Below are positions 6,735 through 13,388 of a stretch of DNA of 16,468 bases, piece after piece. Every line of letters starts with the position of its first letter. The stretch's first letter is position 1. Location of the stretch: assembly GCA_937896305.1 (NCBI GenBank), contig CALBND010000104.1, positions 1 through 16,468 of the forward strand. Reading direction: 5' to 3'. Made by a program: the position numbers and the translations under genes. This DNA is from an uncultured Actinomycetes bacterium (lineage in GTDB: Bacteria > Actinomycetota > Actinomycetes > S36-B12 > UBA5976). The notes beneath the pieces were generated by a model, which was not told where the DNA came from, made no database searches, and worked only from the letters and a program-made list of their open reading frames with translations.

Positions 6735-7940
6735 ATGAAAACTCTGTCAGATCTGTCTTTAGCAAATCAGCGCGTTCTACTGCGCGCTGATTTAAATGCT
6801 CCAATGAAGTTGGACTCTTCAGGGGTAATGCAGATAACTGACGATGGACGACTAGTTGCCAGTGTGCCAACAATTAAATATTTGCAAGAACAAGGTGCCA
6901 AAATTATCGTGATGGCACACTTAGGTAGACCTAAAGGTGAAAGAAAGTCAGAATTGTCACTTAAACCAATCGCAAATAGATTAAGTGAATTATTAAACAG
7001 TCCAATTACTTTTATAGATAATCTAAATGATGAACAGACCTTAAGCGTTGTAAACAATCTAGCAAATGGACAAATTGCAATGATTGAAAATATTAGATTT
7101 GAAAAAAATGAAACCAGTAAAGACACAGCTGAACGAAAAGTCTTAGCCAATAAACTTGCCACCTTTGGTGATGTTTTCGTAATTGATGGGTTTGGGGTAG
7201 TTCATCGCGAACAAGCGTCAGTAACAGATATTGCTCGATTGTTACCTAGTGCCGCTGGAAAACTTGTTGAAGCCGAACAAAAAGCTTTCGACAAAGTGTT
7301 GAATAATCCAGAAAGACCATATGCAGTTATTTTGGGCGGATCAAAAGTTAGTGACAAATTAGGAGTAATAAAGAATTTGATTATCAAAGTCGACATGCTA
7401 CTTATCGGCGGAGGTATGGCCTTTACTTTCTTGAAAGCACAAGGCTATGAAGTTGGTGATTCCTTACTAGAAATTGATCGAATCGATGAAGTTAAAGAAT
7501 TAATGAATAGTGCTCAAAAATCTGGTGTAGAAATAGTGTTACCAATAGACATTGTTATCTCAAGCGAACTAGATGGCACTAAACCAATCTCAACGGTTGC
7601 AAGCAATGAAATTCCGGTGGGTCAAAAAGGTTTAGATATTGGACCTAAAACAAGTGAACTGTTTGCTGCCAAAATTAAAGAAGCTAAAACAATTGTTTGG
7701 AATGGCCCCATGGGAGTTTTCGAAGTCGAGGCCTTTAGCAAAGGAACTAAATCTGTAGCTCAAGCTATTGCTCTAGGTGATGCTTATAGCGTTGTGGGTG
7801 GGGGAGATTCTGCTGCTGCAATTAGACTATTAAAAGTTGATGAATCTAAATTTTCACACATCAGTACCGGTGGTGGAGCTTCACTTGAGTTGCTTGAAGG
7901 AAAAGTATTACCAGGACTAGCAGTATTGGACGAAGGGTAA
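6735..7940 (+). CDS. pgk: phosphoglycerate kinase
   Basis: This enzyme transfers phosphate from 1,3-bisphosphoglycerate to ADP, the first ATP-yielding step of glycolysis. The 401 residues match family length. The substrate loop has R17, D19 and N21 in LLRADLNAP (family RxDxNxP). HLGRPKG (62-68) follows, then GFGVVHREQAS near 154-164 and GGSKVSDK near 199-206. The C-terminal nucleotide domain has WNGPMGVFE and GGGDSAAAIRLL, then the hinge-closing STGGGASLELLEGK. The ATG at 6735 is preferred to an in-frame TTG at 6732 directly before it, and it lies 3 bp after the gap stop, so translation is probably coupled. No strong Shine-Dalgarno is seen in the gap tail. Codons 10-20 form a perfect inverted repeat, listed separately. 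Confidence 0.96.
   Translation: MKTLSDLSLANQRVLLRADLNAPMKLDSSGVMQITDDGRLVASVPTIKYLQEQGAKIIVMAHLGRPKGERKSELSLKPIANRLSELLNSPITFIDNLNDEQTLSVVNNLANGQIAMIENIRFEKNETSKDTAERKVLANKLATFGDVFVIDGFGVVHREQASVTDIARLLPSAAGKLVEAEQKAFDKVLNNPERPYAVILGGSKVSDKLGVIKNLIIKVDMLLIGGGMAFTFLKAQGYEVGDSLLEIDRIDEVKELMNSAQKSGVEIVLPIDIVISSELDGTKPISTVASNEIPVGQKGLDIGPKTSELFAAKIKEAKTIVWNGPMGVFEVEAFSKGTKSVAQAIALGDAYSVVGGGDSAAAIRLLKVDESKFSHISTGGGASLELLEGKVLPGLAVLDEG
6764..6793. repeat. 11-bp perfect inverted repeat inside the 5' end of pgk
   Basis: AAATCAGCGCG (6764-6774) and CGCGCTGATTT (6783-6793) are exact reverse complements separated by 8 bases (TTCTACTG). The outermost loop pair could add a U-G. In mRNA this is a stable GC-centred hairpin starting 29 bases after the pgk ATG, in an otherwise AT-rich gene. 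It encodes the conserved NQRVLLRADL stretch and uses two CGC arginine codons, while the surrounding genes often use AGA or CGA. Confidence 0.85.
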
Positions 7941-7944
7941 GAAG

Positions 7945-8730
7945 TTGACTAACGAAAACCGTAAACCAATTATGGCTGGTAATTGGAAAATGAATATTAA
8001 CCATTTAGAGGCAATTGCCTATGTTAATAAAACTGCTTACATGCTTACTGAAAAAGATTATGACCGCACAGATGTAACAATATTTCCACCCTTCACAGAT
8101 CTACGCTCGGTGCAAACAATTGTTGATGCAGATCATTTGCAAATAACTTATGGAGCTCAAGAAATAAGTGCCTTTGATAGCGGAGCCTATACAGGTGAAA
8201 TAAGTGGAGCGATGCTTAACAAATTGCGAGTTAAATATGCCCTAATCGGTCATAGTGAGCGTCGTGCTTATCACCATGAAACAGATGAGAACGTGAACGC
8301 AAAAGTAAAAGCAGCAATCAAACACGATTTAATTCCCATGATTGCAATAGGTGAAACCCTTGAAGTTAGACAAGCAGGAAATGCGGTTGAGCATACTTTG
8401 TCACAATTGGTTGGGGCTTTGAAAGATATTAGATCTAATTATGTTGGCAATGCTGTTATTGCTTATGAACCTGTTTGGGCAATTGGTACTGGTGAAGTTG
8501 CCACACCACAAGATGCGCAAGACATGAGTATCAAAATTCGTGAAAAAATTGCTTCTCTTTATTCAAAAGAAGTTGCAGATAAAATAAGAATTCTTTATGG
8601 TGGTTCTGTAAAAGCTGGAAATGTTAAAGCCATCATGGAACAACCAGATGTTGATGGAGCCCTCATCGGTGGAGCAGCACTTGATCCAGATGAATTTGTT
8701 CGCATCATTAGATGGCCAGATCAGCCATAA
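7945..8730 (+). CDS. tpiA: triosephosphate isomerase
   Basis: This enzyme interconverts dihydroxyacetone phosphate and glyceraldehyde-3-phosphate. The 261 residues match actinobacterial length. Catalytic residues are visible: N13 and K15 in GNWKMN, H103 in IGHSERR and E175 in AYEPVWAIGTG. The phosphate-binding loop YGGSVKAGN and the final GALIGGAALDP are normal. An oddity is PMIAIGE at 131-137: Ala134 replaces the cysteine that is nearly invariant in this position (CVGE in most enzymes). The start is TTG 7945, four bases after the pgk stop, giving MTNENRKPIMAGNWKMN, which fits the family. AAGGGT at 7933-7938 could serve as ribosome-binding site. The in-frame ATG at 7972 would cut too close to the active-site lysine. 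It lies in the glycolytic run. Confidence 0.96.
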   Translation: MTNENRKPIMAGNWKMNINHLEAIAYVNKTAYMLTEKDYDRTDVTIFPPFTDLRSVQTIVDADHLQITYGAQEISAFDSGAYTGEISGAMLNKLRVKYALIGHSERRAYHHETDENVNAKVKAAIKHDLIPMIAIGETLEVRQAGNAVEHTLSQLVGALKDIRSNYVGNAVIAYEPVWAIGTGEVATPQDAQDMSIKIREKIASLYSKEVADKIRILYGGSVKAGNVKAIMEQPDVDGALIGGAALDPDEFVRIIRWPDQP

Positions 8731-8761
8731 ATTGGCACAATCGCCTTACCGGACCAGCAAA

Positions 8762-8790
8762 TTGTCTGAGCCTAGACGTATCCTTATTAA
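8762..8790 (+). promoter_or_regulatory. possible sigma-A-type promoter ahead of secG
   Basis: TTGTCT (8762-8767) and TATTAA (8785-8790) are spaced by 17 bases in the 85-bp gap between tpiA and secG, the longest gap in the glycolytic run. The -10 lacks the usual final T, so support is weak. It could give secG-rbpA expression independent of gap-pgk-tpiA. I see no other element in this gap. Confidence 0.25.
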
Positions 8791-8815
8791 AGAGAGTAGA
8801 AAGGTAAGAAATTAA

Positions 8816-9055
8816 ATGACGATTGTGGCCTGGAGCCTCGGGGTAATTTTAGTAACTTGTAATTTATTACTTCTTCTCTTAGTTTTATTGCATAAAGGCC
8901 GCGGTGGCGGTTTATCAGATTTATTTGGTGGTGGCGTTAGTAGTTCTTTAGGTGGCTCATCTTTAGCTGAAAGAAACTTAGATCGCATAACTATTGCAAT
9001 CGGACTTATTTGGGCTGCAAGTGTTGTGGGCCTTGGTTTAGTTTTAAGTATTTAA
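8816..9055 (+). CDS. secG: preprotein translocase subunit SecG
   Basis: This is a small auxiliary subunit of the SecYEG channel in the cytoplasmic membrane. The 79 residues show the two-helix layout: a hydrophobic segment at about 3-24 (rich in LLLLLLVLL), a cytoplasmic Gly/Ser-rich loop HKGRGGGLSDLFGGGVSS at about 26-43 that is the family hallmark, and a second membrane segment at about 56-77. AAAGG at 8799-8803 sits 12 bases before the ATG. Position after tpiA is the usual actinobacterial order. rbpA follows after 19 bp. Confidence 0.93.
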   Translation: MTIVAWSLGVILVTCNLLLLLLVLLHKGRGGGLSDLFGGGVSSSLGGSSLAERNLDRITIAIGLIWAASVVGLGLVLSI

Positions 9056-9060
9056 AATCA

Positions 9061-9068
9061 AAAAGGAG
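9061..9068 (+). promoter_or_regulatory. strong ribosome-binding site of rbpA
   Basis: AAAAGGAG ends 6 bases before the rbpA ATG. It is the clearest Shine-Dalgarno in the window and settles the rbpA start at 9075. Confidence 0.8.
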
Positions 9069-9074
9069 AAATAA

Positions 9075-9413
9075 ATGGCTGGTGGCGGTAGCGCAATTCG
9101 AGGAAGTCGCGTTGGAGCAGGACCTATGGGTGAAGCCGAACGCGGAGATGCTGCACCACGAGTACGTTTATCTTTCTATTGCGCACATGGTCATGAAAGT
9201 CGACCAGCGTTTGCAATTGATGCACCAATTCCAGAAACCTGGGATTGTCCAAGATGTGGTTGGCCAGCTGGTAAAGACGAAGATAATCCACCACAACCAG
9301 TTAAGAATGAACCATATAAAACTCATTTAGCATACGTTAAAGAAAGACGTGATGACAAAGATGGCGATGCGATTTTAGCTGAAGCTATCGATAAATTACG
9401 TGGAGATAAGTAA
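9075..9413 (+). CDS. rbpA: RNA polymerase-binding protein RbpA
   Basis: RbpA is an actinobacteria-specific factor that binds the housekeeping sigma factor and core RNA polymerase and stabilises the open promoter complex. The 112 residues show the family layout. An N-terminal tail contains IRGSRVGAG (8-16). A zinc-ribbon-like core holds C36, H38 and H40 in YCAHGH and C58 and C61 in WDCPRCG. A basic linker KTHLAYVKERR spans 82-92, followed by the sigma-interacting helix DAILAEAIDKLRG. The N-terminus GGGSAIRGSRVGAGPMGE and the KTHLAYV form (instead of RTHWDML in Mycobacterium) resemble, from memory, the Micrococcales-type protein. The secG-rbpA adjacency also fits that group. It ends 4 bp from the convergent tkt stop. 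Confidence 0.93.
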   Translation: MAGGGSAIRGSRVGAGPMGEAERGDAAPRVRLSFYCAHGHESRPAFAIDAPIPETWDCPRCGWPAGKDEDNPPQPVKNEPYKTHLAYVKERRDDKDGDAILAEAIDKLRGDK

Positions 9414-9435
9414 AAAACTATTTAACTAGCTTTTT
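9412..9435. terminator. small bidirectional terminator-like hairpin between rbpA and tkt
   Basis: The convergent stops of rbpA (+) and tkt (-) sit inside a short symmetric element: A6 (9412-9417), CTA, loop TTTAAC, TAG, a bulged C, then T5 (9431-9435). It would give a U tract on both strands. The core is only 3 bp plus A-U pairs, so it is weak, but it is the only terminator candidate here. Confidence 0.3.
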
Positions 9436-11466
9436 AGCTTTATCAACAATATTTTCAACGGTTATGCCATTTTCTTCATAAATTATTTCGGGCTTTGCAC
9501 TAGCCCCATAATTATCAAGCCCAATGGTTGCACCATCTAATCCCACAAATTGATACCAGCCAAGTGTTGATCCAGCTTCGATCGAAATTCTGTTGACAAT
9601 TGCAGTTGGTAAAACATTTTCTTGATATTTAGCAGGTTGAGCCTTAAACCATTCAACACAAGGCATAGCAACAACGCGTGTATTTATTGATGACTGTTCT
9701 AATATTTCTTGCGCTTTTAAGGCTAATTGAACTTCAGAGCCGGTTGCAATCAAAATAACTTTAGGGACGTTATCTTTAGCTTCACTTAAAATATAGCCAC
9801 CATTTCTTGCACTATTTGCTGGTGCCAAAATACTTCGATCAAGAGTGGGTATGTTTTGTCTAGTTAAAACAATTCCCGCAGGATTTCTATCTTCAAGAAT
9901 TTTTAAGTAGCATTCTCTGACTTCATTTGCATCACTTGGTCTAATCACATTGAAACCTGGAATTGAACGCAAACTCCATAATTGTTCAACTGGTTGATGA
10001 GTTGGACCATCTTCACCTAGCCCAATTGAGTCGTGAGTCCAAATATAGATCACCGGTAAATTCATTAAACTTGCAAGTCGAATGGCAGGTTTTTGATAGT
10101 CACTAAATATTAAAAATGTTGCGCCAAAGGGACGGGTAAATCCATAAAGCGCCATTCCGTTCAAAATCGAGGCCATGGCATGTTCTCTGATTCCAAAATG
10201 AATATATTTTCCCCCAATAGAGGAGTTGGCAATTTTTGAATCATGTTCTTGCATCACCTGGGCACCTTTAAGTGCTACACCGTTACTTTCAGCTAAATCT
10301 GCTGAACCGCCAACTATTTCCAAAAGTTTATTTGAGAGTTCGTTCAAGATAGTTCCACTACTTTTTCTACTTGCAACCGATCCATTGTTTTCAAAAACAC
10401 TTAGCTGATCAGATAAATCTTTTGGCAATTCATTCTTGGATAATCTTTGAAATTGACTTGCTAATTCAGGATTACTTTCAGACCAATTTTTAAAATCCTT
10501 ATTCCAGTTGCTAAAGAGATTTGCACCTATTTTTATTTGTTCTCTGGTGTATTCCAATACATCTTCTGGGGCATTGAAGGTTGAATCCTCATCAAAGCCA
10601 AGTGCTTTTTTAGTTAATTTAGCTTCCTCTAAACCCAGGGGAGCGCCATGGGAGGCTGCAGTATTTCTGGCATTAGGAGCAGGCCAAGCAATAACGGTTT
10701 TTAATAATATGAAACTTGGTTTAGTTGATTTTTGAGATTTTTCAATTGCTGCTTGCAAAGCCAAAACATCAACTTGTCCATCTTGACCAAGTTCAACGAT
10801 GTGAGTATCCCAGTTGTATGCCTTATAGCGATCAAGCACATTTTCACTAAAAGCTAATGAAGTTTCACCATCAATACTGATTGAATTGGCATCATAAATA
10901 ACTATTAAATTAGATAAACCAAGATGACCTGCCAAACTTGAGGCCTCGGAAGTCACACCTTCTTGTAAGTCTCCATCACTTGCAACAACATAAACAAAAT
11001 TATCAAAAATGCTTTCGCCAACTTTGGAAGATTCATCGAAAACGTTTCGCCAATAACGAGAGGCCATAGACATACCTATAGCAGAAGATAAACCTTGACC
11101 TAAAGGTCCAGTTGTCATTTCTACACCGGAAGTATGACCAAATTCTGGGTGGCCAGGAGTTAAGCTGTTGTGTTTACGAAAATTTTTTAAATCAGAAATT
11201 TCTAATCCATAACCTGTTAAAAATAATTGGGAGTAAAGCAGCATGCTGGCATGTCCACAAGAAAGAATGAATCTGTCTCGGGCAAACCAATCTGGATTTT
11301 GTGGCGAATGTTTCATCACTTTTCTAAACAACAAATGGGCAACAGGGGCCAAAGCCATAGCTGTACCGGGATGTCCATGACCAGCTTGTTCAACTGCATC
11401 TAGAGCTAAACCGCGTGCTACTTGAACAGATTTTTCGTCGGCTTTTTCCCAAGTAAACGTGGACAT
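9418..11466 (-). CDS. tkt: transketolase
   Basis: This is a thiamine-diphosphate enzyme moving two-carbon units between ketoses and aldoses in the non-oxidative pentose phosphate pathway. It links to glycolysis through fructose-6-phosphate and glyceraldehyde-3-phosphate. Residues (counting from MSTFTWEKAD) include GHGHPGTAM (29-37), TTGPLGQGL (118-126), the ThDP motif beginning GDLQEG (165-170) and ending in DAN (192-194), NTAASHGAPLG, and FGIREHAM with the catalytic Glu of the pyrimidine domain. The length of 682 fits. In-frame upstream starts exist (ATG 11484, TTG 11499), but the family N-terminus favours ATG 11466. No start has a well-spaced Shine-Dalgarno, although GGGA lies 12 bases upstream of 11466. 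It is transcribed toward rbpA. The usual neighbour tal is absent on the downstream side. Confidence 0.95.
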   Translation of the reverse strand: MSTFTWEKADEKSVQVARGLALDAVEQAGHGHPGTAMALAPVAHLLFRKVMKHSPQNPDWFARDRFILSCGHASMLLYSQLFLTGYGLEISDLKNFRKHNSLTPGHPEFGHTSGVEMTTGPLGQGLSSAIGMSMASRYWRNVFDESSKVGESIFDNFVYVVASDGDLQEGVTSEASSLAGHLGLSNLIVIYDANSISIDGETSLAFSENVLDRYKAYNWDTHIVELGQDGQVDVLALQAAIEKSQKSTKPSFILLKTVIAWPAPNARNTAASHGAPLGLEEAKLTKKALGFDEDSTFNAPEDVLEYTREQIKIGANLFSNWNKDFKNWSESNPELASQFQRLSKNELPKDLSDQLSVFENNGSVASRKSSGTILNELSNKLLEIVGGSADLAESNGVALKGAQVMQEHDSKIANSSIGGKYIHFGIREHAMASILNGMALYGFTRPFGATFLIFSDYQKPAIRLASLMNLPVIYIWTHDSIGLGEDGPTHQPVEQLWSLRSIPGFNVIRPSDANEVRECYLKILEDRNPAGIVLTRQNIPTLDRSILAPANSARNGGYILSEAKDNVPKVILIATGSEVQLALKAQEILEQSSINTRVVAMPCVEWFKAQPAKYQENVLPTAIVNRISIEAGSTLGWYQFVGLDGATIGLDNYGASAKPEIIYEENGITVENIVDKAKKLVK

Positions 11467-11643
11467 CGATATCAATTTTCCCATCTGTGGATTAATCAAA
11501 GCCTAGTCAATCTAAGAGGTTTATTTAAAGCGCACGCACCACAAAGGTTACGATTTGGCTTAAGAATATGATTTTCTAGAGATTATTTAACCGAATGGAA
11601 AAGCTGAAGAAAAGATGACAACTCAATTTTATGAGCCAGCAAT
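11467..11643. promoter_or_regulatory. 177-bp divergent intergenic region between tkt and the ATP-grasp gene
   Basis: This is the longest non-coding stretch in the window and must hold the promoters for tkt (-) and the ATP-grasp gene (+). I could not find a convincing -35/-10 pair on either strand. TTGGCT at 11555-11560 lacks a well-spaced -10. The region contains two tiny + strand ORFs next to the downstream start, described separately. No hairpin of note. Confidence 0.4.
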
Positions 11644-11647
11644 ATGA
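11615..11647 (+). other. possible 10-codon leader ORF (MTTQFYEPAI) overlapping the ATP-grasp start
   Basis: An ATG with purine-rich GAAGAAAAG immediately upstream opens a 10-codon frame. Its TGA (11645-11647) overlaps the ATP-grasp ATG (11644-11646) in an ATGA arrangement, like the real gene junctions sufR/sufB and sufB/sufD. The downstream ATG itself has no Shine-Dalgarno. It could be a coupling leader peptide, or chance. An even shorter frame (MEKLKKR, 11595-11618) ends in an ATGA overlapping this ATG. Confidence 0.2.
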
Positions 11648-12510
11648 GGTTTGCATATGTTATGGGTGATGATGACCCTAATGATCCAGATCCAGATTTA
11701 GATATTCCATTTGCTCAAGAATCTGCCCAAAGATTAGGACTAGATTTAGATTTTGTGAATTGGCATCATGAAATTAACTGGGCTAACTATGATGCAGCAA
11801 TTATTCGTTCAACCTGGGACTATGTCCCAGTTAGAGACAAATTTATTGACTGGGTTAAAGATGTTAGTAAAAAGATACCTGTTTTTAATTCGGCTGAAAT
11901 TATTGAATGGAATACTAATAAAAAGTATCTAATTGAACTAGATAAATTAGGGATTCCAACAATTCCTACTAAATATATTTCACGGGGTGAAAATATTGAG
12001 ACAGTTTTAATTGAATCATTCGCTAACTCATCAGCCTTGGCCATAAAGCCAACAATTGGAGCTGGTGCCAGGCTGGCTGGAAAAGCCACAAGTATTGAGC
12101 AATCTAAAAAACTAGTTGAAGTGATACATGAAAATAATCGAATAGCAATGGTGCAGCCATATTTGGAATCAGTTGATAAAGAGGGTGAAAAATCTGTAAT
12201 AATCATTGATGGCCAAATCAGTCATGTCGCCATAAAAGTTCCAGCACTAACTCAAGGTGGACATGGTGATGCTGCAGATGTTGGAGTATTGACAGATGAG
12301 ATCACAGATTTTGTTATAAACCTGAAAGAGAAATTAGTTTTTTGGGATGAATTACTTTATGCCAGAGTAGATGTGGTGCGGATGGAAAATAATTTAGTAT
12401 TAATGGAGCTTGAATTAACCGAGCCTTGGTTGTTTATGCAATTTAGGCCTGAAAGTGCTGATCTTTTATTTAAAGCTTTGCAGAAGAGAGTAGTTAGTCT
12501 TCAAGGCTAG
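11644..12510 (+). CDS. ATP-grasp ligase, RimK/DcsG-like, substrate unknown
   Basis: ATP-grasp enzymes join a carboxylate to an amine or thiol through an acyl-phosphate. This 288-residue protein resembles the family containing the cycloserine enzyme DcsG and prokaryotic glutathione synthetase-like proteins. The N-terminal pre-ATP-grasp domain carries the family tag RSTWDY (55-60). The ATP-grasp part has the lysine region AIKPTIGAGA (133-142), the hinge MVQPYLESV (169-177), EGEKSV (180-185), SHVAIKVP (193-200), and the metal-binding ARVDVVRM (240-247) with ELELTEPWLF (255-264), including E255 and E257. The catalytic features are intact. The start ATG at 11644 gives the family-like MRFAYV but lacks a Shine-Dalgarno. 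Its 3' end overlaps the convergent ctaA by 45 bp. No pathway partner is next to it, so the substrate cannot be inferred. In related actinobacteria this interval between tkt and ctaA usually holds ctaB. Confidence 0.8.
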   Translation: MRFAYVMGDDDPNDPDPDLDIPFAQESAQRLGLDLDFVNWHHEINWANYDAAIIRSTWDYVPVRDKFIDWVKDVSKKIPVFNSAEIIEWNTNKKYLIELDKLGIPTIPTKYISRGENIETVLIESFANSSALAIKPTIGAGARLAGKATSIEQSKKLVEVIHENNRIAMVQPYLESVDKEGEKSVIIIDGQISHVAIKVPALTQGGHGDAADVGVLTDEITDFVINLKEKLVFWDELLYARVDVVRMENNLVLMELELTEPWLFMQFRPESADLLFKALQKRVVSLQG

Positions 12511-13356
12511 CTTAATTAGAAATATCCACGTAATTACTGCACCAATAACGTGTAGAGCAACAAGTAGCCAGGGTAGTCCGGCAAACCACTGCACATATCC
12601 AATAAAACCTTGGCCTAGACAGATTATTAACAAGTTTTTGGCATCTTTTCTTAAAGGCTCTAATTCACTTGCATAGTAAGTCAAGATGTTTAGTCCAACG
12701 ATTAGTCCAATAAATAAAAATACTAGGTCTGCATGCAACCAAGCGACATTTCTTATATCCAAGCCAAATCTAGCTGCAGCTTCATCTCCAGCGTGTGGGC
12801 CAGAACCTGTAGTGATAGTTCCCATCAAAACAACTAAAAAGCCAACCAAAAGTATAAGTAAAATAAACCTATTAGTCATGGTGCTCAAATCATTTCTAGT
12901 GTCTTCTGAGTATTTGAAATAATCATAAATTTTCACCGAAACTGCCACCAGTAATAGAGATAACAAGAAGTGAGCCATGACGGTAACTGGATTTAAGCCA
13001 GTTAAAACAGTTATGCCACCTAGTATTGCTTGGGCAAATGTACCAACAATTGGAATAGACGACCAATAAATTATTTTTCGTACTTTATTTTTAACTGCCA
13101 CTACAAAAAGTGCTACGGCTCCAGCCAAAACCAGGAAAGTTAAGGTTCGATTTCCAAATTCAATAAATTTTCGATAGCCCTGGGCTTGTTCTGCAATGGG
13201 CACTAAGGATCCTGGGGCACAATCTGGCCAGGTTGGACAGCCCAAGCCTGAGCCAGTCAAGCGAACTATGGCACCTGTCACGATGATTCCTGATTGAAAA
13301 AGCAAATTCAGGAAAGCTACCCGTTTGGCATAAATCTTGAATTTTGTGGTCAGCAT
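12466..13356 (-). CDS. ctaA: heme A synthase (CtaA/Cox15)
   Basis: This integral membrane enzyme oxidises the C8 methyl of heme O to a formyl group, giving heme A for aa3-type cytochrome oxidase. The 296 residues have about eight membrane segments. The first loop holds C40 and C46 in GLGCPTWPDC, equivalent to the disulfide pair of the Bacillus enzyme. Candidate heme-ligand histidines are H129 (VMAHFLLS), H208 (AWLHADL) and H269 (VALHVIG). The motif IEFGNR (65-70) has Asn69 where the Bacillus enzyme has His (ExxHR). From memory this is common in actinobacterial homologues. The start ATG lies 10 bases after a TAGAAT -10 box and has no Shine-Dalgarno, suggesting a leaderless message. The 3' end overlaps the convergent ATP-grasp gene. 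The partner ctaB (heme O synthase) is not in the window. Confidence 0.93.
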   Translation of the reverse strand: MLTTKFKIYAKRVAFLNLLFQSGIIVTGAIVRLTGSGLGCPTWPDCAPGSLVPIAEQAQGYRKFIEFGNRTLTFLVLAGAVALFVVAVKNKVRKIIYWSSIPIVGTFAQAILGGITVLTGLNPVTVMAHFLLSLLLVAVSVKIYDYFKYSEDTRNDLSTMTNRFILLILLVGFLVVLMGTITTGSGPHAGDEAAARFGLDIRNVAWLHADLVFLFIGLIVGLNILTYYASELEPLRKDAKNLLIICLGQGFIGYVQWFAGLPWLLVALHVIGAVITWIFLIKLALKTNYSLLQSFK

Positions 13357-13366
13357 AATTATTTTT

Positions 13367-13372
13367 ATTCTA
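13367..13372 (-). promoter_or_regulatory. -10 element of ctaA, probably leaderless
   Basis: On the minus strand TAGAAT sits 10 bases before the ctaA ATG, so initiation about 7 bases downstream would fall almost at the start codon. No clear -35 is visible. Leaderless messages are common in actinobacteria. Confidence 0.4.
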
Positions 13373-13388
13373 ACTCGAGCGCCCCCAG

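Noticed and set aside
6767..7162. 131-codon minus-strand frame inside pgk
   Set aside because: It is antisense shadow of a conserved coding sequence; composition follows the pgk frame and there is no start signal.
8621..8815. 64-codon + strand frame ending exactly before secG
   Set aside because: Its first half is an out-of-frame shadow of tpiA, its sequence resembles no family I know, and it has no ribosome-binding site.
9010..9330. 106-codon + strand frame across secG and rbpA
   Set aside because: It overlaps two well-identified genes in a different frame and has no recognisable domain.
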